A stretch of 10,102 nucleotides of DNA from Alphaproteobacteria bacterium (GTDB lineage Bacteria > Pseudomonadota > Alphaproteobacteria > UBA6615), in assembly GCA_017643325.1 (NCBI GenBank), contig JAEPNS010000096.1:1-10102 (forward strand). Reading direction: 5' to 3'. The notes below the pieces were generated by a model. It worked only from the letters and a program-made list of their open reading frames with translations. It was not told where the DNA came from and did not search any database. Shown here one piece after another: positions 5,278-10,102 of the stretch; positions within the stretch are counted from its first letter, which is position 1; every line of letters begins with the position of its first letter. The position numbers were made by a program, and so were the translations under genes.

Positions 5278-6276
5278 CTACCCTGCCGGAAGGCGTTCGC
5301 GCACGTCGCCCGCATCCGCACCCGACGGGAGCGGCGCGTCCGGCGAGCGCATCCAGGCCAGGATGTCCTGCCAGACCGTCTCGCCCTGCAGGTCGCGGAG
5401 CAGCATGTGGTAGCCGTCCTCGTAGACGGCGACCCGGTGGCGCGGGTCGTCGGTCTCCGGAAGCGCGTCGATGGTGCGTCGCGCCGCCTCGGGCGGGACG
5501 ATATCGTCGTTCGCGCCGAACAGCATCAGGGCCGGGGCGTCGAAACGCGTCGACGTCGCGAGGGCGTCGTCCATGAGGTTCACGATCCCCCACATCGCAT
5601 CGATGCGCGTGTTCTTGATCACGAGCGGGTCGCGATTGAGCGCGCGCAGCATTTCGATGTTGTCGGAGGGGTGGCGCTTGATGCCCTTCGGCGACAGGGC
5701 CAGCCACGGCATCGTGTGCGCAAACAGCCACAGGCTCGCCGTCTGGTACCCGGGCATCGTCTCGCGCCCCCACACGGCCGGCGCGACAAGCACCAGGCCG
5801 TCGACGTCCAGCGGCCCGACGTCCCAGGCGGACATGAGCACGGCCCCGCCCATACTCTCGCCCAGCGCAAAGCGCGGCAGTCCGGGATAGGCCTCCGCGA
5901 TCGCTGCGACCGCACCGCGCGCGTCGTCCGCGAGGATATCGTGGCCCGGCCACATGCCGGTCTGCGGCGCCTGCCCGAAGCCGCGCTGGTCATAGGCGAC
6001 CACCGCCACGCCGTTGTCTGCCATCCAGGGACCGAACGTCGCGAACGCCTCGCTATAGTCATTGAAGCCGTGCAGGGCGAGGACGACCGCACGCGGCGTC
6101 GTGTCAGGCGACCAGAGGCGCAGCGGCAGCCGGGTCCCGTCGCGGGTCACGTAGTGTTCTTCTGTCAGTTTCGGGGGCATGGGATTTTCGGCGTTGGGGC
6201 CCGGGGCCTGGATGCGCGGCGCACACGCCGCCAGCAGGACGGCCAGCAGGATGGGCAGGACGGTACGCGCGCTCAT
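5278..6276 (-). CDS. Lipoprotein alpha/beta hydrolase, monoacylglycerol lipase/lysophospholipase-like
   Basis: 332 residues. The lipobox Leu15-Ala-Ala-Cys18 after a hydrophobic signal predicts a lipoprotein. Ala follows the lipidated Cys (no Asp at +2), favouring transfer to the outer membrane. The mature part is an alpha/beta hydrolase of the Hydrolase_4 type: oxyanion-hole His69-Gly-Phe-Asn, Tyr-Asp-Gln-Arg-Gly-Phe-Gly (95-101), nucleophile Gly139-Glu-Ser141-Met-Gly, acid Asp258 in Gly-Ala-Asn-Asp-Asp, and His290 in Gly-Tyr-His. The triad Ser141/Asp258/His290 looks intact, so it should be an active serine hydrolase on acylglycerols or lysophospholipids; the exact substrate is unknown. Its ATG overlaps the stop of the ABC ATPase gene (ATGA at 6276-6273), so the two are translationally coupled. 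No hairpin terminator follows the stop. Confidence 0.9.
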   Translation of the reverse strand: MSARTVLPILLAVLLAACAPRIQAPGPNAENPMPPKLTEEHYVTRDGTRLPLRLWSPDTTPRAVVLALHGFNDYSEAFATFGPWMADNGVAVVAYDQRGFGQAPQTGMWPGHDILADDARGAVAAIAEAYPGLPRFALGESMGGAVLMSAWDVGPLDVDGLVLVAPAVWGRETMPGYQTASLWLFAHTMPWLALSPKGIKRHPSDNIEMLRALNRDPLVIKNTRIDAMWGIVNLMDDALATSTRFDAPALMLFGANDDIVPPEAARRTIDALPETDDPRHRVAVYEDGYHMLLRDLQGETVWQDILAWMRSPDAPLPSGADAGDVRERLPAG

Positions 6277-7262
6277 GCGCTTTCGGGTGCGTCGCGCGTG
6301 AGCGCCAGGAAGACATCCTCCAGGTCGGGCTCCTCCGTCGAGAGGTCTGCGACGGTGAGCCCGGCGCGCGCGACGGCGGCGAGGATTTCGCGGACCTGGG
6401 TCTCCCGCGTGCGGTAGCGGAATACCAGCGTATTCGGGGCGGGGCGTTCGACGGTGAATCCCGAAAGGGAATCGGGGATGTCGTCGAGCTCCTCCGCGAG
6501 GGTGATCCGCAACTCCTTGTTGTCGAGCCGTCCCACGAGTGCGCGCGTCTCGTCGCAGGCGATCACCTGGCCGCGGTTGATGATGGCGATCCGGTCGCAG
6601 AGCTCCTCGGCCTCCTCGAGGTAGTGGGTCGTGAGCACGATCGTCGTGCCGTTCGCGTGCAGGTCCTCGACGAAATCCCAGAGCGATTTGCGCAGTTCGA
6701 TATCGACGCCAGCGGTCGGCTCGTCGAGCACGAGGACCGGCGGGTTGTGCACCAGCGCCTTGGCGACCAGGAGGCGCCGGCGCATCCCGCCCGACAGGGA
6801 ACGCGAATACGCATCCGCCTTGTCGGCCAGGCCGACCCGCTCGAGGATTTCCATCGTCCGGCGCTCGCCCGGCGGCACGCCGTAGAAGCCGGCCTGCACC
6901 TCGAGCATCTCGCGCGGACTGAAGAAGGCGTCGAGATTGAGCTCCTGTGGCACAACGCCGATGGCCGCGCGCGCCGACCGGGGGTCCCGGTCGATGTCGA
7001 GGCCCCATACCTGCGCGGTGCCGCCGGACTTCACGACGAGCCCGGCGAGAATGTTGATGAAGGTCGACTTGCCGGCGCCGTTGGGCCCCAGAAGGCCGAA
7101 TATCCCGCCGCGCGGAATATCCAGGTTCACCCCGCGCAGCGCGTGGACATCGCCGCTGCCGTCGGATTTGTAGACCTTGTCGAGGCCGCGCGCCGAGATT
7201 GCCTGGTCGGGTGCGGCGTCGGTGCCGGTGTCATGTGCGGGGCGTGTCGTCGCCTGGTTCAT
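6273..7262 (-). CDS. ABC-2-type export ATP-binding protein
   Basis: 329 residues with every ATPase motif intact: Walker A Gly-Pro-Asn-Gly-Ala-Gly-Lys-Ser-Thr (59-67), Q-loop Gln106, signature Leu-Ser-Gly-Gly-Met (156-160), Walker B Val-Leu-Val-Leu-Asp180-Glu181, and H-loop His213. After the nucleotide-binding domain comes an extra C-terminal region of about 80 residues, as in drug, polysaccharide or lipid exporters of the CcmA/YadG/NodI type. Such subunits need an ABC-2 permease, yet none lies next to it: downstream is the coupled lipoprotein hydrolase and upstream is a divergent gene. The start at 7262 is chosen because homology begins soon after it; the frame stays open upstream only as a shadow. 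No clear Shine-Dalgarno is seen. The substrate is unknown; coupling to a lipid-type hydrolase hints at an envelope or lipid role. Confidence 0.9.
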   Translation of the reverse strand: MNQATTRPAHDTGTDAAPDQAISARGLDKVYKSDGSGDVHALRGVNLDIPRGGIFGLLGPNGAGKSTFINILAGLVVKSGGTAQVWGLDIDRDPRSARAAIGVVPQELNLDAFFSPREMLEVQAGFYGVPPGERRTMEILERVGLADKADAYSRSLSGGMRRRLLVAKALVHNPPVLVLDEPTAGVDIELRKSLWDFVEDLHANGTTIVLTTHYLEEAEELCDRIAIINRGQVIACDETRALVGRLDNKELRITLAEELDDIPDSLSGFTVERPAPNTLVFRYRTRETQVREILAAVARAGLTVADLSTEEPDLEDVFLALTRDAPESA

Positions 7263-7391
7263 CGATGTGCGGCCGGACCCGGGGCTTGGGTGTGGAACGT
7301 GTTGTCGCGCGAATGCGCTTCGCCTATGTATGACCTCGACGCACGGCGCACAACCGCCGCGCGCCACGCGCCGATTGCAGGAGCCCGAGCA
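7263..7391. promoter_or_regulatory. Divergent promoter region between the ABC operon and the zf-CHCC operon
   Basis: This 129-base gap must carry promoters for both directions. A rightward candidate is TTGTCG, 17 bases, then TATGTA (-10 at 7325-7330). A leftward candidate is TTGTGC, 17 bases, then TACATA at the same -10 bases. Both -10 boxes are weak (3/6), and sharing them would make the two directions compete. The region assignment is safer than the exact boxes. Confidence 0.35.
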
Positions 7392-7571
7392 ATGCAACCC
7401 GCAGAGACCATCGAAGTCGAAAGCCGCGAGATCGCCTGTGATGGCGGCGGCGGTGCCCTGGGTCATCCGCGCGTGTTCCTGAACATGGGCGAGAAGACGG
7501 GTATCGACTGCCCGTACTGCGGCCGCCATTTCGTCCTGTCGGCCGACGCGCCGGCCTCGGCGGGCCATTGA
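7392..7571 (+). CDS. Small zf-CHCC zinc-binding protein, NDUFS6-like
   Basis: 59 residues. The zinc ligands are Cys16, His25, Cys40 and Cys43 in the order Cys-x8-His-x14-Cys-x2-Cys, with the family core Gly-His-Pro-Arg-Val-Phe-Leu and Cys-Pro-Tyr-Cys-Gly-Arg-His-Phe. This matches the zf-CHCC domain of mitochondrial complex I subunit NDUFS6, whose alphaproteobacterial relatives are small free proteins associated with complex I. The role is inferred from the family; no nuo genes are in view. AGGAG (7379-7383) lies 8 bases before the ATG, which fixes the start. The stop overlaps the start of the GNAT gene (TTGA), so it heads a coupled plus-strand operon. Confidence 0.92.
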   Translation: MQPAETIEVESREIACDGGGGALGHPRVFLNMGEKTGIDCPYCGRHFVLSADAPASAGH

Positions 7572-8140
7572 CGGCCGACACGCGGACCCTTCCCGCACCG
7601 ATCCGCACACGCCGCATGACGCTTGTGCCCGTGGGGCGCGAGCTTGCCCGCGCGCTGCTCGCCGACCGGAAACTTGCCGCGGAGATCGCCGGCGGACTGG
7701 TGCACCGTGACTTTCCCGATCCGGACCTGACGGCGAAGCTGCCGGCCTTTGCCCAGCGCCTCGACGACGCCGCGAACACGGCGCTGCGCCATACCGCGCC
7801 GCGCGACCCGGCGGGGTGGGGGCTCTGGCTGTTCCGGTACGAGGTCGAGCGGATGGTCGTCGGGGCCGCGTCGTTCACGGGGCCGCCCAACGCCGCGGGC
7901 GAGGTCGAGATCGGCTACCAGATCGTCGCGGCGCACCGGCGCCGGGGGCTGACGGTCGAGGGATGCGCGGCGTTGATCGACTGGGCCTTCTGCGACACGG
8001 CGACGGCGGCCGTCACGGCCGACTGCGGCGAGGACAACGCCGCCTCGATCCGCACGCTGGAGAAACTGGGCTTAGCCGTCGACCGCACCGCACGCGGCCG
8101 CCTCTACTGGCGCTTGCCGCGTCCCGGCCGCGGGTCCTAG
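7568..8140 (+). CDS. GNAT family N-acetyltransferase, RimJ/RimL type
   Basis: 190 residues. The opening Ile-Arg-Thr-Arg-Arg-Met-Thr-Leu-Val-Pro matches the first strand of RimJ/RimL-like acetyltransferases. The acetyl-CoA loop is Arg124-Arg-Arg-Gly127-Leu-Thr, and the late motif is Asn157-Ala-Ala-Ser160-Ile-Arg-Thr-Leu-Glu-Lys-Leu-Gly. It should transfer acetyl from acetyl-CoA to an amine (N-terminal, side-chain or small molecule); the substrate is unknown. The TTG start at 7568 overlaps the stop of the upstream gene. An ATG at 7616 would cut the first strand, so I prefer the TTG. The Shine-Dalgarno is weak, as expected for coupled translation. Confidence 0.87.
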   Translation: MTADTRTLPAPIRTRRMTLVPVGRELARALLADRKLAAEIAGGLVHRDFPDPDLTAKLPAFAQRLDDAANTALRHTAPRDPAGWGLWLFRYEVERMVVGAASFTGPPNAAGEVEIGYQIVAAHRRRGLTVEGCAALIDWAFCDTATAAVTADCGEDNAASIRTLEKLGLAVDRTARGRLYWRLPRPGRGS

Positions 8141-8165
8141 CATCGGTCCCGGGGGAGGACGAACC

Positions 8166-8798
8166 ATGGCCGACTACACACTCTACGGGCATCCGCGCTC
8201 GGGCAACGCGTACAAGACCGCGCTGATGCTCTCGATGACGCAAACCGCCTACGACTTCGAACTCGTCGACCTCATGGACGGCTCGAACCTGCAGCCCGAG
8301 TACCTGAAGATCAACCCGATGGGGAAGGTGCCCACGCTGGTCCATGGCGACCTGGTGATCCGCCAGAGCTTCGACACGCTGCGCTACCTCGTCGAGCAGA
8401 CGGGGCAGTTCGGCTGGGCCGACTGGGAGGAGCAGGCACGGATCGGGGACTGGGTGGGCTTCTCGGTCGACTATCTGTCCTATGGCGTTGCGCGCCTGCG
8501 CTTCGAGCGGCTCTTCGGCGCGGGCGAGGGTACGGACACCTATGCCCACTTCAAGAAGTCCGCCGACCGGGGGCTCGGGATCATCGAGCCGCATCTGGGC
8601 GACAACGAATGGCTCGCCTGCGGCCGGCCGACCATCGCCGACATGTCCTGCTATCCGGTCGCGAGCTTTCTGGAGGACGCCGGCTACGACGAGGCGGACT
8701 ACCCCAACTTCGCGGCCTGGCGCGCGCGCTTCGAGGCGCTGCCGGGCTGGGACACCCAGCTCGGCCTGATGCCGAGTGACAACTGGCCGCCGAAGTAG
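8166..8798 (+). CDS. Glutathione S-transferase family protein (first of a tandem pair)
   Basis: 210 residues, typical two-domain GST. The thioredoxin-fold domain (about 1-80) carries Ser12 near the N-terminus as the candidate glutathione-activating residue, cis-Pro56 in Lys-Val-Pro-Thr, and Gln67-Ser68 where most GSTs have Glu-Ser. The helical domain contains Arg-Pro-Thr-Ile-Ala-Asp (154-159), the conserved N-capping box of helix 6, with Asp159 present. GGAGG (8154-8158) lies 7 bases before the ATG. It sits 25 bases after the GNAT gene and 9 before its paralogue, so co-transcription is likely. The class and substrate cannot be told from the sequence alone; a detoxification or thiol-transfer role is inferred. 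Confidence 0.92.
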   Translation: MADYTLYGHPRSGNAYKTALMLSMTQTAYDFELVDLMDGSNLQPEYLKINPMGKVPTLVHGDLVIRQSFDTLRYLVEQTGQFGWADWEEQARIGDWVGFSVDYLSYGVARLRFERLFGAGEGTDTYAHFKKSADRGLGIIEPHLGDNEWLACGRPTIADMSCYPVASFLEDAGYDEADYPNFAAWRARFEALPGWDTQLGLMPSDNWPPK

Positions 8799-8807
8799 GT
8801 CCGCGAC

Positions 8808-9443
8808 ATGACTGACACGCCGATCCGGCTTCTCGGACAGGAACAGTCGATCAACACCCACAAGGCGGTGCTGATGCTGACGATGACGGACACGCCCTTC
8901 GAGTTCGAGGTCGTGGACCTGCTGAGCGGCGGCCACAAGACCCCGGAGTACGAGACGCTCAACCCGTGGGGACGCGTGCCGACGATGATCGACGGCGAGC
9001 ATGTGCTCTTCCAGACGGTGCCGATGCTGAAATACCTCGCCCGGAAGACCGGACAGTTCGGCACCGAGGACGAGTTCGAGGGCTACGGGATCGGCAACTG
9101 GTTCGGGTTCTCGACCGACTATTTTTCCGCCGGTCTCGCGCGGCTGCGGTTCATCAACCGCTTCATGGGCGGCGAGCCCGTCGCCATCAAGGACCATTAC
9201 CGGCCCAACATGCTGCGCGGGCTGGACCTGCTGAACCGCCACCTGGAGTCAAACGACTGGCTGGTCGGCGGCCGTCCCACGATTGCCGAGTTCGCCGTGC
9301 ACCCGTTCGTGTATGTCTGGCCGGATGCCGAGGTGGACATCGCCGACTGGCCCGCCATCGGCCCGTGGCTCGAACGCTTCCAGGCATTGCCCGGCTGGAC
9401 CGAGCCGGAGGCGTTGCTGCGGGGCCTGACGGGGAACAGATAG
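8808..9443 (+). CDS. Glutathione S-transferase family protein (second of a tandem pair)
   Basis: 211 residues, clearly paralogous to the preceding gene along its whole length. Shared stretches include Leu-Met-Leu-x-Met-Thr, Val-Asp-Leu, Pro-Glu-Tyr, Thr-Gly-Gln-Phe-Gly, Gly-Phe-Ser-x-Asp-Tyr and Ala-Arg-Leu-Arg-Phe. Differences touch key sites: Gln13-Ser14 at the N-terminal active region; Gln69-Thr70 instead of Glu-Ser at the glutathione-binding turn; and Arg-Pro-Thr-Ile-Ala-Glu161, with Glu replacing the usual N-capping Asp. cis-Pro58 is kept. The weak AGG at 8797-8799 sits within and just past the previous stop codon, 8 bases before the ATG. It may work as a heterodimer partner or have diverged in substrate; this is inference. 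Confidence 0.92.
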   Translation: MTDTPIRLLGQEQSINTHKAVLMLTMTDTPFEFEVVDLLSGGHKTPEYETLNPWGRVPTMIDGEHVLFQTVPMLKYLARKTGQFGTEDEFEGYGIGNWFGFSTDYFSAGLARLRFINRFMGGEPVAIKDHYRPNMLRGLDLLNRHLESNDWLVGGRPTIAEFAVHPFVYVWPDAEVDIADWPAIGPWLERFQALPGWTEPEALLRGLTGNR

Positions 9444-9483
9444 GCGGTTTCGCCCGTACGCAATTCATTAACGCCTGCGTGTC

Positions 9484-9948
9484 ATGCTCACCGGCATGGG
9501 CATGCAGCGCAAACATCGTGGCGATCCCGCCGGTGGCGACCCGTTCCTGGAGGACTTCTTCCGGGACATGTCGCCCGCGCTTGCCCACAGCTTCACCGAC
9601 GAGCAGCTGCTCGAGATCAAGAAATGCTTCGCGGGCCGCACGCGCGGTGCGCATACCGTCGACCTGCGGTTCTCGATTCCGCTGCTGCGGCGCTACGTCG
9701 TGCTCCTCATGGGCCGCGAGCGCCGGTCGCGCAAGCGGCGCAACCATGACCGGAAATTCCATCCGGTCGGCACGCTGGGGAACCTGTTCGCGATTGCCGT
9801 GGTCGCCGTTGTCCTGGCAGTGCCCGTGTTCGTGGTCGGCTACGGCGTGAAATCCTACCTCGGCATCAACATGGTCTCCGCGGGCGGGGTCCATTCGATG
9901 ATCGAGGACCTCCGCCGCGACCTGGTCATGGTGATCAAGGACATCTGA
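9484..9948 (+). CDS. Conserved-looking single-pass membrane protein of unknown function
   Basis: 154 residues if started at ATG 9484; ATGs at 9496 and 9502 are also possible, and no clear Shine-Dalgarno decides between them. The N-terminal half is soluble, with an acidic-hydrophobic helix (Asp-Pro-Phe-Leu-Glu-Asp-Phe-Phe, 19-26) and a Thr-Asp-Glu-Gln-Leu-Leu-Glu-Ile helix. A segment Leu-Leu-Arg-Arg-Tyr-Val-Val-Leu-Leu-Met-Gly-Arg-Glu-Arg-Arg (67-81) runs into a very basic stretch (80-91). One transmembrane helix (about 98-120) follows, then about 30 residues ending in an amphipathic Asp/Arg/Leu helix. By the positive-inside rule the long N-terminal part is cytoplasmic. I recall the basic Gly-Arg-Glu-Arg-Arg segment from alphaproteobacterial hypothetical proteins but cannot name a family. 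Confidence 0.75.
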   Translation: MLTGMGMQRKHRGDPAGGDPFLEDFFRDMSPALAHSFTDEQLLEIKKCFAGRTRGAHTVDLRFSIPLLRRYVVLLMGRERRSRKRRNHDRKFHPVGTLGNLFAIAVVAVVLAVPVFVVGYGVKSYLGINMVSAGGVHSMIEDLRRDLVMVIKDI

Positions 9949-10023
9949 CCGCGCACCCCGGAGGCCGGCTCCTGTGGACAGCCGTGCCTGTTTGGGCGGG
10001 CCCGTTTGCGCTAAACCTAGCGG

Positions 10024-10102
10024 ATGGCCAATTCCGAAAAGAACGCCGGCGGCGCGCCGGCGCGACTGTACCTGATCGACGGCTCGGGCTTCATCTTCCG
10101 CG
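10024..10102 (+). CDS. polA: DNA polymerase I, N-terminal fragment (continues beyond the window)
   Basis: Only the first 26 residues are visible. After a variable 13-residue leader comes Arg-Leu-Tyr-Leu-Ile-Asp19-Gly-Ser-Gly-Phe-Ile-Phe-Arg, the signature first strand of the 5'-3' exonuclease domain of alphaproteobacterial PolA. Asp19 is the first metal-binding acidic residue of the FEN/5'-nuclease fold. The enzyme fills repair gaps and removes RNA primers. The 75-base gap upstream has a short GCTA-AACC-TAGC dyad (10011-10022) immediately before the start and no clear promoter or strong ribosome binding site. A stand-alone 5' nuclease cannot be excluded from this fragment. Confidence 0.85.
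   Translation, partial: MANSEKNAGGAPARLYLIDGSGFIFR

Noticed and set aside
7263..7610. N-terminal extension of the ABC ATPase frame beyond 7262
   Set aside because: It overlaps the divergent zf-CHCC gene and GNAT start and has low-complexity composition; the domain begins shortly after the ATG at 7262.
8013..9242. Long antisense frame opposite the two GST genes
   Set aside because: It mirrors both paralogues in the same relative phase, as expected from GC-rich codon bias. It has no ribosome site or family motifs, while the plus-strand frames show full GST domains.

Overview
The window looks like a GC-rich alphaproteobacterial chromosome, probably from a Rhodospirillales-like or related order. 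This is inferred from gene content and from the strongly GC-biased third codon positions, not from a database match. Supporting markers are a bactofilin, a small zf-CHCC zinc protein of the NDUFS6 type, an alphaproteobacterial-style polA N-terminus (Leu-Ile-Asp-Gly-Ser-Gly-Phe-Ile-Phe-Arg), and TTAA-rich intergenic boxes. I see no mobile element, CRISPR array, rRNA or prophage gene, so this reads as ordinary core and near-core chromosome.

Layout. (1) Positions 1-953, plus strand: the 3' part of a TPR-plus-methyltransferase protein, ending at a perfect bidirectional hairpin terminator shared with the convergent gene at 1009-1566. (2) Positions 1009-3029, minus strand, three separately transcribed genes: a DJ-1/PfpI-like protein without its nucleophilic cysteine, preceded by a good promoter and a long, apparently structured leader; a bactofilin; and a small secreted protein with its own promoter and terminator. 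(3) Positions 3216-3292, minus strand: tRNA-Arg(CCG) with an encoded CCA end. (4) Positions 3417-3827, plus strand: msrB. It converges on a minus-strand sbtA-sbtB pair (bicarbonate transporter and its PII-like regulator, 3842-5172). (5) Positions 5278-7262, minus strand: an ABC-2-type export ATPase translationally coupled (ATGA overlap) to a lipoprotein alpha/beta hydrolase. (6) From 7392 to the end, plus strand: a run of closely spaced genes reading zf-CHCC protein, GNAT acetyltransferase, two tandem GST paralogues and a single-pass membrane protein, followed by the start of polA.

How the genes may work together. Several products fit oxidative or thiol homeostasis: MsrB, two GST-fold proteins and a DJ-1/catalase-C-terminal-like fold protein. 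They lie in different transcription units, so this is not evidence of a single system. The clearest functional unit is SbtA-SbtB: a bicarbonate permease followed 35 bases later by a PII-like regulator that stops exactly where cyanobacterial SbtB would begin its redox-sensing Cys-Gly-Pro-Glu-Gly-Cys tail. The second clear unit is the ABC ATPase-lipoprotein hydrolase pair, which lacks a permease gene in view. The least explained DNA is the roughly 165-base leader of the DJ-1-like gene, which can fold into a 16-bp interrupted hairpin flanked by smaller ones. I found no convincing wholly new multi-gene system.
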